From assembly GCA_948907985.1 (NCBI GenBank), contig CAQWMM010000015.1, positions 1-40,731 of the forward strand: a stretch of DNA of 40,731 nt, in the 5' to 3' direction. Shown one piece after another: positions 15,741-23,925 of this stretch. Within the stretch, counting starts at the first letter, position 1; each line of letters starts with the position of its first letter. Source of the stretch: an uncultured Bacillota bacterium (GTDB lineage: Bacteria > Bacillota > Dehalobacteriia > UBA4068 > UBA4997). The position numbers and the translations under genes are program-made. The notes under the pieces were generated by a model. That model had not been told where the DNA came from, did not search any database, and was given only the letters and a program-made list of their open reading frames with translations.

Positions 15741-16709
15741 TTAGGCTGGTTGGGTTTTTTTAAGTGTTGCCTGCTCACGTTTCAGCTGCTCTTCGCTGAT
15801 TAAATTGGGAGGCAGTTGGTTTTGGGCGGCGCCGGGAAACTCCGGCACTAAAAGCAATGCCGCAATGGCCACCTCGATCTGAGCGGCTGAAGGCTCTTTG
15901 GTGGTGATCCTTTGCAGCCAGAGGCCGGGAGCGGTCAGCCAGCGGACGAGGGGATTGTCAGGAAACCTTAACGGCAGGCGAAAAACCTCATAGGCGATGC
16001 CCATAACCAGCGGCATGGCGATAATCTTAGTAAGTATTCGCTGAACGGGATCATAGTTGCCAATAAAAGTGAAAACAACGACCATCAACAACAGGCTCAT
16101 AAAGATAAAACTGGTGCCGCAGCGGCAGTTCAGCCGGGACTGGCGTTTGATATTTTCCACCGTCAGTGGCAGCCCGGCCTCCCAGGCGTTAATGGTTTTG
16201 TGCTCGGCGCCGTGATATTGAAACACCCGGGCAATATCCGGCAGGCGGCTAATGGCCAGAACATAGGCCAGAAAAAGGCCGATGCGGATCAGGCCCTCCA
16301 GCAGGCTGCGGCCAAACGGCCCCACATATTGCAGAGAAAAGGCGGCCAGACAGACCGGCAGAATGACGAAAAATAAAATCGTCAGCAGCAGGGCGCTTAC
16401 AATGGCAATGGCCATTTCTTTCCAGCTCATTTGTTCCTCTTCTTCCTCGCCGGCCTGAAAGGCCGACCAGGTAAGGGTGCCGAAACCGACGTACATAGAT
16501 TCGCAAAAAGCCACTACGCCGCGCAACAAGGGCAGTTTTAACAGGGGTATGCGGTCGGTCAGCTTGCGGCGCGTCTGCCGTTTATAGACAATACGCCCGC
16601 CGGGCGTGCGGGCGGCCGAGGCATAGCCGCAGCTGCCTTGCATCATCACGCCCTCAATCAGCGCCTGACCGCCAAAATATTCCGGGATAGTCTTCTTTTT
16701 TTTGTTCAT
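15741..16709 (-). CDS. yqhQ: DUF1385 family membrane protein (YqhQ-like)
   Basis: A 322-residue protein with the DUF1385 hallmarks: YFGGQALIEGVMMQGSCGYA at the start, YHGAEHKTINAWE in the middle with conserved His/Glu, and RCGTSF. Four or so membrane segments lie between about residues 100 and 250. Function is unknown; the conserved His-Gly-Ala-Glu-His motif suggests metal or enzymatic activity. The frame extends 40 codons upstream, but ATG at 16709 follows GGGAGG and matches the family N-terminus. The gene order rpmE-DUF1385-prfA-prmC recurs in Clostridia and relatives. The symbol is by family resemblance. Confidence 0.88.
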   Translation of the reverse strand: MNKKKKTIPEYFGGQALIEGVMMQGSCGYASAARTPGGRIVYKRQTRRKLTDRIPLLKLPLLRGVVAFCESMYVGFGTLTWSAFQAGEEEEEQMSWKEMAIAIVSALLLTILFFVILPVCLAAFSLQYVGPFGRSLLEGLIRIGLFLAYVLAISRLPDIARVFQYHGAEHKTINAWEAGLPLTVENIKRQSRLNCRCGTSFIFMSLLLMVVVFTFIGNYDPVQRILTKIIAMPLVMGIAYEVFRLPLRFPDNPLVRWLTAPGLWLQRITTKEPSAAQIEVAIAALLLVPEFPGAAQNQLPPNLISEEQLKREQATLKKTQPA

Positions 16710-16747
16710 ATAAAAATTTGCCTCCCTAAAAATAGGCTGATAGTGAA

Positions 16748-16775
16748 CGAGCGGCGAGAAAATTCTCACCGCTCG
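16748..16775 (-). terminator. Hairpin between rpmE and the DUF1385 gene
   Basis: 7+5 bp stem with one mismatch (16748-16760 with 16763-16775) and a two-base loop. No T-run follows, so it may be an mRNA processing or attenuation structure rather than a full terminator. Confidence 0.5.
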
Positions 16776-16794
16776 GTAAATGCCGTTCATAAAA

Positions 16795-16998
16795 CTATTT
16801 AAGGCCGTATTTTTTCTTGAATTTATCAACCCGGCCGCCGGCTTCCACCATCAAACGCTTGCTGCCGGTGTAGAAGGGATGGCATTTGGAGCAAACTTCC
16901 ACCTTGATTGCCTTGGAAGTGGAACCTGACATAAATTTGTTGCCGCAGGCGCAGGTTACCTCAACCTCCTGATATTTAGGATGAATACCTTCTCTCAT
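16795..16998 (-). CDS. rpmE: 50S ribosomal protein L31, zinc-binding form
   Basis: A 67-residue L31 starting MREGIHPKY. The zinc ligands are kept (CACG near residue 16 and CSKCHPFYTG near 37), so this is the C+ form used when zinc is plentiful. The frame opens three codons upstream at a GTG that is part of the GAGGTGA binding site, so ATG 16998 is used. It is first in the operon, with its own strong promoter (17095-17123) and a leader of about 90 bases containing a GC-rich hairpin. Confidence 0.96.
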   Translation of the reverse strand: MREGIHPKYQEVEVTCACGNKFMSGSTSKAIKVEVCSKCHPFYTGSKRLMVEAGGRVDKFKKKYGLK

Positions 16999-17042
16999 CT
17001 TGTTCACCTCTTTCCGCCTCTCGTTGGCGTTATGTTAGCCAG

Positions 17043-17062
17043 CCCGGCCAAAAGCGGCCGGG
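17043..17062 (-). promoter_or_regulatory. Leader hairpin of rpmE
   Basis: Perfect 7-bp GC stem (17043-17049 with 17056-17062, loop six bases) in the rpmE 5' leader. L31 leaders that bind their own protein are known in several phyla; this could be one, but I cannot match a consensus by eye. Confidence 0.4.
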
Positions 17063-17094
17063 ACTAATCTACATTATTATTAATAAGCCTAACA

Positions 17095-17123
17095 ATTATA
17101 GCATATATATTGGTAAATGTAAA
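17095..17123 (-). promoter_or_regulatory. rpmE operon promoter
   Basis: Minus strand: TTTACA (17118-17123), 17-bp spacer, TATAAT (17095-17100) with a TGC extended -10. Confidence 0.75.
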
Positions 17124-17266
17124 TACCCTGGGACAAAATTTTTCTAAAAAATCTATTTTGCCGCCCGGCCGGCGCGCGGGTATGATTGTGGATAAGTTGT
17201 CAAGAAAAATTTTTTAGAAAAAAGTCAATTTTTTTCTAAAAAAGACTGGAATTATTATAAACATGG
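17124..17266. other. AT-rich intergenic stretch with DnaA-box-like 9-mer and long hairpin
   Basis: Contains a perfect DnaA-box consensus in reverse (17187-17195), a GC-rich block at 17161-17180, and a 14-bp inverted repeat of T6-AG-A6 type (17210-17223 with 17230-17243). A second DnaA-like 9-mer (TTATACACA) lies at 17278-17286. No gene is visible. An origin role is not supported by the neighbours (no dnaA, dnaN or rpmH). Confidence 0.4.
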
Positions 17267-17275
17267 TGCTATAAT
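17267..17275 (+). promoter_or_regulatory. mrp operon promoter (extended -10)
   Basis: TGC followed by a perfect TATAAT (17270-17275). The -35 is weak (TGGAAT, 17-bp spacing). Predicted start near 17282. Confidence 0.5.
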
Positions 17276-17281
17276 ATTTAT

Positions 17282-17500
17282 ACACATGGAGATGTGCCCC
17301 GGACTTTGGTACTCTGCATGAGTTTTTATTTGAGTTCTTTTTATATAATATCTATATTATCTGGTTTATATTTAGCCGCTTTGGGGTGGCTCTATCTAAA
17401 GCGGCGCTGAAGGACGGCTTCTTTAAAACATAAAAGCAGTTGTTCTATAAAGGATTGGTTTTTCCGAAATTTTTTGGCGGAAAAGACGGAGGTGCAGGAA
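17282..17500 (+). promoter_or_regulatory. Long structured leader of the mrp operon
   Basis: About 220 bases without a convincing ORF. Two stems are visible: 17375-17382 with 17398-17405 (8 bp perfect), and a TTTTCCG/CGGAAAA pair just before the ribosome binding site that is close enough to affect translation. No known riboswitch class is recognised. For an Na+/H+ antiporter operon an ion- or pH-sensing leader is an inference only. Confidence 0.4.
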
Positions 17501-19969
17501 ATGCTTTTGGGTTTGGTTTTACTCCCCTTTGCAGCGGCTTTTTTGATGCCTTTGCTGCATAAAATTTTTGGCACAAAAATTGGCTGGGTGGCAACGCTGG
17601 TGCCACTGGCTGTTTTTGCGTCTTTTTTGTCTATGCTGCCGCGGGTTAACGCTGGCGAAGTGATTGCTAGTTCTGTTGCCTGGATCCCCTGGCTGGGGGT
17701 TGATTTGGCGGTGCGTCTGGACGGCCTTTCCATGCTGTTTGTGTTGCTGATCAGCGGCATTGGCCTGGCCGTGATGGTTTATTCTATTTTCTATCTGCAT
17801 CATGACGAACGCCTGGCCAATTTTTACACCTTTATTATGTTGTTTATGGGCGCGATGCTGGGCGTGTGTACATCTACCAACTTGGTATGTATGTATCTGT
17901 TCTGGGAACTGACTTCGGTTTCTTCGTTTCTGTTGATTGGTTTCTGGTATGAAAAGGACAACCCGCGTCTGGGTGCGCAGAAAGCTCTGCTTTTGACCAT
18001 GGGCGGCGGTTTTTGTATCCTGGCGGCAATTCTGCTGCTGCAAAGTGTAGCCGGCAGTCTGAATGTTGACGAATTGTTGGCGGCTAAGGAGGTTATCCAG
18101 GCCAGTTCGCTTTATCCGGTGATTGTGGTTCTGCTGTTAATCGGCGCTTTTGTTAAGAGCGCGCAGGTGCCGCTGCATATTTGGCTGCCCACCGCTATGG
18201 AGGCGCCGACGCCGATTAGCTGCTATTTGCACTCGGCCACGATGGTTAAGGCCGGTATCTATTTAATTGCCCGTATGACGCCAATTTTGGGCGGCACCGC
18301 GCTTTGGGGCGGTATAATTACGGTGGTGGGCCTCTCCAGCCTGACTTTTGGCTCGTTGATGGCAATTCGGCAGTTTGATATGAAAGGTATTCTGGCCTAT
18401 TCGACAATCAGTCAGCTGGGCCTGATTATTTCCCTTTTCGGTTTTGGTACCGAGGCGGCTATCGCGGGCGGTCTGTTCCACCTGCTTAACCACTCTGCTT
18501 TTAAGGGCAGCCTGTTCTTGATGACCGGTATTGTCGATCATCAAACCGGCACCCGTGATGTGCGCCTGCTGAAAGGTCTGGCCAAAGTTATGCCGATAAC
18601 GGCGCTGGTGGCCTGCATTGGTTCTTTCTCTATGGCCGGTCTGCCGCCGTTTTCCGGCTTCCTCAGCAAGGAGATGTTTATGGAGGCCGCGGCGCAGGCT
18701 CATGCCTCTAATTTGGCTTTCTTAGGTGATTTGGGCTATTTAATTCCGTTTGTGGCGGTGTTGGCCAGCATTTTCACTTTTGTTTACTCCATTGCGCTGT
18801 TCTTTAAAATCTTTATCAACAAACAAGTTACCACAACTTCGCCCAAGTATCCCAAGGAAGCGGGCTGGGGCATGCTGCTGCCGGCGCTCTGTCTGGTTAG
18901 CTTGAATATTATTATCGCTATTATGCCGCAGGTTTTTGTGGATAATCTGATTGCCAACGCTATTTATACTGTAACGCAGGTTCATTATCATCTGCATGTT
19001 GCGTTCTGGCATGGCGTAACTCCGGCCTTTATTATGACCTGTATTGTGGTGCTGTTGGGCCTGGGCGTTTACTTTAACTATGATTGGGTTAAGAACCTGT
19101 TTCTGTCTTATCGCAGCCGGATTGGCGCGGAGAGCGCTTATCAGACTTTCCTGCATGGTTTGCCGGAGGTGGCGGCCAAATTTACCAACTGGCATATCAA
19201 CGGCCGGCTGAACGATTATATGGCCTGCACGGTAAGCGGCGCTTTGCTGTTCATTTTGGGTACGATGATCTATTTCAACGCCTGGAGCCATATTGATATT
19301 TCCGATTTGGCGCCGCTGGACGTTTTGGAGATTACATTGGCGCTGGTGGCCTCCTGCGCGGCGGTGGGCGTATGCTTGTTTAAGCGGCGTATCTGGTCGA
19401 TTCTGGCCTTGAGCGTGGTTGGTTTCTGCGTATCGTTCTATTTTGTGATTATGCGCGCTCCCGATTTGGCGCTAACCCAGTTGATGGTGGAAACTATCAG
19501 TACGGTTTTGTATTTGCTGGCGCTCTATAAACTGCCTTACGGCATGATTGCGGATAACCCGCCTATGTCTAACGGACGGCGGACAATTAACGCGCTGCTG
19601 GGCGTTTTGGTCGGCCTGATGGCCAGTACGGTGGCGCTGCTTGGCCAGGGCTGCAAATATTTCGATACGATTGCCTGGTATTATAATGAAAACGCTTTGC
19701 CTTTGGCCGGCGGCAACAATATAGTTAACGTAACACTGGTTGATTTCCGTGGCTTTGATACCATGGGCGAGATTACCGTGCTTAGTTTGGCGGCTATCGG
19801 CGTTTTTGTGATGATTAAGCTGGGACGTGAGCATTTGTATGACCGCCATGGTATGCAGCATGATCATCAATCGGCCACCGCCTTTAACGACGCCGGTAAC
19901 GATACAGTGGTGATTCAGACGGATACTTATTTCCAGGATGACAACGATTTCCCTGTAAGCCCGCTTTAA
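17501..19969 (+). CDS. mrpA: Mrp-type Na+/H+ antiporter subunit A
   Basis: An 822-residue membrane protein, the largest subunit of the cation/proton antiporter-3 complex. The NuoL-like core spans residues 1-480, with the ion-pathway Glu136 in FWELTSVSSFLL and the Lys in SAQVPLHIWLPTAMEAPTPISCYLHSA. The C-terminal third (from about 570) carries the DUF4040/MbhE-like MrpA extension, with MRAPDLALTQLMVET. ATG at 17501 follows CGGAGGTG; a TTG 27 bases earlier would put the binding site in the gene. It is the first of seven genes in the canonical A-G order. Confidence 0.93.
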   Translation: MLLGLVLLPFAAAFLMPLLHKIFGTKIGWVATLVPLAVFASFLSMLPRVNAGEVIASSVAWIPWLGVDLAVRLDGLSMLFVLLISGIGLAVMVYSIFYLHHDERLANFYTFIMLFMGAMLGVCTSTNLVCMYLFWELTSVSSFLLIGFWYEKDNPRLGAQKALLLTMGGGFCILAAILLLQSVAGSLNVDELLAAKEVIQASSLYPVIVVLLLIGAFVKSAQVPLHIWLPTAMEAPTPISCYLHSATMVKAGIYLIARMTPILGGTALWGGIITVVGLSSLTFGSLMAIRQFDMKGILAYSTISQLGLIISLFGFGTEAAIAGGLFHLLNHSAFKGSLFLMTGIVDHQTGTRDVRLLKGLAKVMPITALVACIGSFSMAGLPPFSGFLSKEMFMEAAAQAHASNLAFLGDLGYLIPFVAVLASIFTFVYSIALFFKIFINKQVTTTSPKYPKEAGWGMLLPALCLVSLNIIIAIMPQVFVDNLIANAIYTVTQVHYHLHVAFWHGVTPAFIMTCIVVLLGLGVYFNYDWVKNLFLSYRSRIGAESAYQTFLHGLPEVAAKFTNWHINGRLNDYMACTVSGALLFILGTMIYFNAWSHIDISDLAPLDVLEITLALVASCAAVGVCLFKRRIWSILALSVVGFCVSFYFVIMRAPDLALTQLMVETISTVLYLLALYKLPYGMIADNPPMSNGRRTINALLGVLVGLMASTVALLGQGCKYFDTIAWYYNENALPLAGGNNIVNVTLVDFRGFDTMGEITVLSLAAIGVFVMIKLGREHLYDRHGMQHDHQSATAFNDAGNDTVVIQTDTYFQDDNDFPVSPL

Positions 19970-20003
19970 AGCCGGAGATTGGGATCAAAGGAGGTATGGA
20001 TTT

Positions 20004-20549
20004 ATGAGCCGTGAAAATCCGGATATAGCTAATTTGGGCGAGGTGCAGCCGATTGCGGAAAAACGCAAGGAGCGCATTGAAACCAGTAAGCTTTTGGAGG
20101 CTGTGGAAAAAAATTATCAGCCCAAGCGCGGCGGCATCAACAATATATTGCTGAAAACCGCTTCTCTGATTTTGATTTGGTTTATTATGCTGACCAGCCT
20201 TTATATTCTGGTGGCCGGGCATAATGCGCCGGGCGGCGGTTTTATCGCCGGGCTGGTGGTTTCCGGCGGTATGGTGCTGATGTATCTGTGCTTTGGCAAG
20301 CCTTTTGTAACCAACACCAGGGTTAATTATCGTATGTTTTTGCCAGTGGGTTTATCGTGTGCTTTGGGTACGGGGCTTGGCGGATTATTTTTTGGCAAAC
20401 CATTTTTAACTCATGCTTTTGGTCATGTGCCGCTGCCGTTTTTCGGCGACTGGGAACTGACCTCGGCATCGGTTTTTGACTTTGGCGTTTTTCTGGTTGT
20501 TATCGGCACCTGCCTGACAATCATTATGAACATTGGTGAGAACAAATAA
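20004..20549 (+). CDS. mrpB: Mrp-type Na+/H+ antiporter subunit B, with N-terminal extension
   Basis: A 181-residue subunit. Residues 45-178 are a normal MrpB with four membrane segments and the motif LVAGHNAPGGGFIAGLVV. Residues 1-44 are an extra charged, soluble segment (AEKRKERIETSKLLEAVEKN) not seen in standard MrpB of about 140 residues. It starts 34 bases after mrpA with AAAGGAGG as binding site, which makes the long form credible; no equally good internal start was seen. Confidence 0.92.
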   Translation: MSRENPDIANLGEVQPIAEKRKERIETSKLLEAVEKNYQPKRGGINNILLKTASLILIWFIMLTSLYILVAGHNAPGGGFIAGLVVSGGMVLMYLCFGKPFVTNTRVNYRMFLPVGLSCALGTGLGGLFFGKPFLTHAFGHVPLPFFGDWELTSASVFDFGVFLVVIGTCLTIIMNIGENK

Positions 20550-20571
20550 AAATTTGTAGAGGTCTTGGCTT

Positions 20572-20919
20572 ATGGAACTGTTAATTTCAATTTTAATCGG
20601 CATCCTGTTCGCCATTGGCACCTATATGATGCTAAGCCGCAAACTGCTGCGAATTATCATTGGTTCGGCCTTTATGTCGCATGGCACTTTGCTGATGCTG
20701 ATGACTGTCGGCAAGCTTAAGCGGGGCGCGCCGCCCATTGTGGTGGAGGGCGTGGAAAATCCCGTTTATGTTGATCCAATTCCGCAGGCGTTGATTCTGA
20801 CGGCTATTGTTATTGGCTTTGCCACAACTGCCTTTGCCCTGGTGTTGGCTTATCGCTGCTATCAGGAATTGGGCGTGGACGATACTGAGCGAATGAGGGG
20901 TAATTTTGATGAGCACTAA
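20572..20919 (+). CDS. mrpC: Mrp-type Na+/H+ antiporter subunit C
   Basis: A 115-residue NuoK-like subunit with three membrane segments (MELLISILIGILFAIGTYMM; GSAFMSHGTLLMLMTVG; PQALILTAIVIGFATTAF). Family features LSRKLLRIIIG and DPIPQALILTAIVIG are present, and length is normal. It overlaps mrpD by 11 bases. Confidence 0.95.
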   Translation: MELLISILIGILFAIGTYMMLSRKLLRIIIGSAFMSHGTLLMLMTVGKLKRGAPPIVVEGVENPVYVDPIPQALILTAIVIGFATTAFALVLAYRCYQELGVDDTERMRGNFDEH

Positions 20920-22417
20920 TTTAATTACTTTGCCTATCATTATCCCGATGCTGACTGCCATTATTTGCATGTTTTTACACGGTCGGGACATCCGGCTGCA
21001 GCGAGTGGTGGCCGCTATTTCTGCGCTGACGTCTTTGGGCGTGGGAGTTTGCATCTTCAGTCGGGTTATGGACGGCGAAACAGTTTTGGTGTTTACGGCC
21101 TCTGGCTGGGCCGCGCCTTTTGGCATTGTTCTGGCGGCGGATTTGCTGTCGGCAATTATGGTTACGGCGGTATCGCTGGTATCCATTGCCTGTTTGTATT
21201 TCTCCATGGTGTCTTTGGACGCTGCCCGGGAGGAAAACTATTTTTACCCGGTTTGGTTCTGCATTATGATGGGTGTGAATGGTTCTTTTGTTACCGGCGA
21301 TATTTTCAACCTGTACGTTATGTTTGAAATTATGCTGATGGCCAGTTATGTGTTGAGCGTGTTGGGCTGCTCGCATGGTCAGCTGCGGGAATCATTCAAA
21401 TATCTGATTGTTAATATGCTTTCTTCTACCATATTTGTTATCGCTTTGGCCTTGCTTTATGGTATGATGGGAACGCTGAATATGGCGGATCTGGCGGCGA
21501 AGATTGCAACGCTGGAGGATCAAAGCCTGGTTACTGTCTGCGCTATGATTTTCTTCGTGGTGTTCGGTCTGAAAGGCGCGGTTTTCCCGCTGTACTTCTG
21601 GCTGCCCCGCACTTATGTTGAACCGCCGGCGCCGATTGCCGCTATGTTTGGTGGTGTGTTGACCAAAGTTGGCGTTTATTCCATGATCAGAGTTTTCACG
21701 CTGATTTTTGTGGGCAACGTGAGTTATACCCATAACATCATTTTGATTGTGGCGGCGCTCACCATGATGCTTGGTGTGTTCGGCGCGGTTTCACAGTTCA
21801 ACTTTAAGCGGATTTTGTCCATCCATATTATCAGCCAGGTTGGCTATATGATTATGGGCCTGGGGCTTTATACCGTTTGGGGTTTGGCTGGTTCCATCCT
21901 GCATATTGTACATAATATGGTAGTTAAAACCGGTTTGTTCCTTTTTGAGGGCGCTACTGAGGAAATCACCGGTACCGGCGAACTGAAAAAAATGGGCGGC
22001 CTGCTCAGCAAATACCCTTGGCTGGGCTGGGGATTCTTTGTGGCCTCAATGTCTTTGGCCGGTGTTCCGCCGCTTTCCGGTTTCTTCAGCAAATTTGTGT
22101 TGCTGCGCGCCTCGGTGGAGGCCGGCAATTACTGGATTATGGCAGCGGCTTTGATAACAGGTTTCTTCACTCTGTTTTCAATGGTTAAGATATTCTTCTA
22201 TACTTTCTGGGGAGAGCCTAAACCTTTACCGGAAAAAGCAGCCACCATTAACTATAAAAAGTTTTTGCCAAGCTGTTTTATGCTGGTGCTGGTTTCTATC
22301 GGTCTGGGTGTTGCGGCACAGCCGGTTATTGAGATCGCCATGCGGGCAGCAAATCAGCTTATGAACCCGGAAATTTATATCAACGCAGTTATGGCAGTTC
22401 CCGGTATCCGGGGCTGA
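20909..22417 (+). CDS. mrpD: Mrp-type Na+/H+ antiporter subunit D
   Basis: A 502-residue NuoM/N-like channel subunit with about 14 membrane segments. The conserved Glu is in NLYVMFEIMLMASYVL and the Lys in VFGLKGAVFPLYFWLPRTY; PAPIAAMFGGVLTKVGVYS is typical of MrpD. ATG at 20909 has GAGGGG eight bases upstream. It is translated from inside the end of mrpC. Confidence 0.95.
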   Translation: MSTNLITLPIIIPMLTAIICMFLHGRDIRLQRVVAAISALTSLGVGVCIFSRVMDGETVLVFTASGWAAPFGIVLAADLLSAIMVTAVSLVSIACLYFSMVSLDAAREENYFYPVWFCIMMGVNGSFVTGDIFNLYVMFEIMLMASYVLSVLGCSHGQLRESFKYLIVNMLSSTIFVIALALLYGMMGTLNMADLAAKIATLEDQSLVTVCAMIFFVVFGLKGAVFPLYFWLPRTYVEPPAPIAAMFGGVLTKVGVYSMIRVFTLIFVGNVSYTHNIILIVAALTMMLGVFGAVSQFNFKRILSIHIISQVGYMIMGLGLYTVWGLAGSILHIVHNMVVKTGLFLFEGATEEITGTGELKKMGGLLSKYPWLGWGFFVASMSLAGVPPLSGFFSKFVLLRASVEAGNYWIMAAALITGFFTLFSMVKIFFYTFWGEPKPLPEKAATINYKKFLPSCFMLVLVSIGLGVAAQPVIEIAMRAANQLMNPEIYINAVMAVPGIRG

Positions 22418-22452
22418 TGCTGAATAAAGTCTTCCAGTGAGGAGGCAGTGTT

Positions 22453-22938
22453 ATGCTGGTTAGAGTGTTATTATACTTGGTGCTGGCGCTGGTTTGGGTG
22501 GGCCTTACCAGCGAGGTTACTTTGCCTGCCTTTGTTACAGGCATAATCATAGGCATAATTATCATGAAGATTTATGGCGAGCGCTCGCTGCGCAACCTGC
22601 AAATCAACGTGCGCCATTTTTGGCCGCTGGTGCAGCTGTTCTTCATTTTTGCGTATGAGCTGCTGGTGGCTAACCTGACGGTTTTGGTGAAAGTTTTCTC
22701 GCCAAGGCTTAATATCAAGCCAGGCATTATTAAGGTACCGATTGATATTGACGGGCCGTTTTGGATTACGACGCTGGCTAATATGGTTACGCTGACGCCG
22801 GGTACTTTGACAGTGGAAGTCGCTGCGGATAACAAGTTCTTATATGTGCATTGTTTGAACATTGATAACGAGGCCAGCGTGATTTCCAGTATCAAAGATA
22901 CCTTTGAGAAGAAAATTTTGGAGGTGTATAAACCATGA
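22453..22938 (+). CDS. mrpE: Mrp-type Na+/H+ antiporter subunit E
   Basis: A 161-residue subunit, normal length. Two N-terminal membrane helices are followed by the conserved motif TLANMVTLTPGTLTVEV and a soluble C-terminal domain (KFLYVHCLNID). The binding site is GAGGAGG. It overlaps mrpF by ATGA. Confidence 0.94.
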   Translation: MLVRVLLYLVLALVWVGLTSEVTLPAFVTGIIIGIIIMKIYGERSLRNLQINVRHFWPLVQLFFIFAYELLVANLTVLVKVFSPRLNIKPGIIKVPIDIDGPFWITTLANMVTLTPGTLTVEVAADNKFLYVHCLNIDNEASVISSIKDTFEKKILEVYKP

Positions 22939-23423
22939 GCTGGTTTAGTGTTCTGGCTGGCGAGGCCACCGATAATCCCTTTTTGGAAAATCTGAATATA
23001 TTATCGGTTTGTTTGGATATTGCCATGGTGATTTGCGCCTTTAACTTTTTGGCTTTTCTGTTTCGGGTGCTAAGAGGGCCGTCTTTGGCCGACCGGGCGA
23101 TTGCTATGGACTCCTGCAGCACGGCGGTTATGGCGTTGATTGTCATTTATTCCATGCGCCAGGGGACTGATTTGTATATGTCCTGCGTTTTGGTAATTGC
23201 AATTTTAGGCTTTATCGGTATGGTATCGTTAAGCAAATATATTCAAAGCGGCAATATTGTTAATAACACCAATATTATTTTAAACGTTACAGAGGCCGAG
23301 GATTTGAAAGAGGAGGCTGACGCCGCCCAGGTTTTGCAGGAAAAGGCCGAACAGGCTATCCAAAAAACGGCCGAGAAAAACCTGCGCAATATGCGTAAAC
23401 AGCTTAATCGCAAAAAAAAGTAA
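22935..23423 (+). CDS. mrpF: Mrp-type Na+/H+ antiporter subunit F, with C-terminal coiled-coil tail
   Basis: A 162-residue subunit. Residues 20-100 are standard MrpF: three helices with RVLRGPSLADRAIAMDS, the bile-acid-family-like signature. Residues 100-162 are an extra hydrophilic tail rich in Glu, Lys and Ala (ADAAQVLQEKAEQAIQKTAE), predicted helical and coiled-coil-prone, ending in a lysine-rich run. Ordinary MrpF has about 90 residues. The tail faces the cytoplasm if topology is standard. Confidence 0.92.
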   Translation: MSWFSVLAGEATDNPFLENLNILSVCLDIAMVICAFNFLAFLFRVLRGPSLADRAIAMDSCSTAVMALIVIYSMRQGTDLYMSCVLVIAILGFIGMVSLSKYIQSGNIVNNTNIILNVTEAEDLKEEADAAQVLQEKAEQAIQKTAEKNLRNMRKQLNRKKK

Positions 23424-23436
23424 GGAGGGCGTAGGG

Positions 23437-23805
23437 ATGTCATTAATTTTAGAGATTTTGGTATCATTTTTGGTTTTGGCCGGCGCCTTGTTCTTACTTG
23501 GCGGCGCGGTGGGTATTCTGCGTTTTCCTGATACTTACTGTCGGATGCACGCTTTAGGCAAAGGAACGACGATGGGTATTATCTGCTTTATGCTGGCGGC
23601 CTTTATCTATTTTGCCTGGTCTGGCGTGGCAATTTGTGTGCAAAGCTTGTTGGCGCTGCTGTTCATTGCGATATCCTCGCCGGTTGGCGGCCATATGATT
23701 TCTAAGGCGGCTTATCATTATGGCGTGCCGCTTTGGAAAGGTTCAGTGCGTGATGATTTGCAGGAAGACTGCGAATTTATCCGCGAGGATAAGGCGGATT
23801 ATTAA
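23437..23805 (+). CDS. mrpG: Mrp-type Na+/H+ antiporter subunit G
   Basis: A 122-residue subunit with three membrane segments and the family motif VGILRFPDTYCRMHALGKGTT. The C-terminus is acidic. It is the last gene of the operon; AAGGAGG precedes ATG 23437 and a terminator follows at 23852. Confidence 0.95.
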   Translation: MSLILEILVSFLVLAGALFLLGGAVGILRFPDTYCRMHALGKGTTMGIICFMLAAFIYFAWSGVAICVQSLLALLFIAISSPVGGHMISKAAYHYGVPLWKGSVRDDLQEDCEFIREDKADY

Positions 23806-23851
23806 GAGGCAAAAGAGCGTTCTGTTCGCTGCCTGTTGATCGAGAACTAAT

Positions 23852-23893
23852 AAATATCTCTCTGGCCCGCTTGGCCAGGGGGATATTTTTTTA
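23852..23893 (+). terminator. Terminator of the mrp operon
   Basis: A long stem (23852-23867 with 23873-23888, 6 bp perfect GC core plus G-U and A-T pairs) ends in an eight-T run. Confidence 0.85.
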
Positions 23894-23925
23894 TAAAAGC
23901 TTTTATATATCCAATTAAATACTAT

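Noticed and set aside
17124..17300. Replication origin
   Set aside because: Two DnaA-like boxes are too few, and dnaA, dnaN, rpmH or gyr genes are not nearby.
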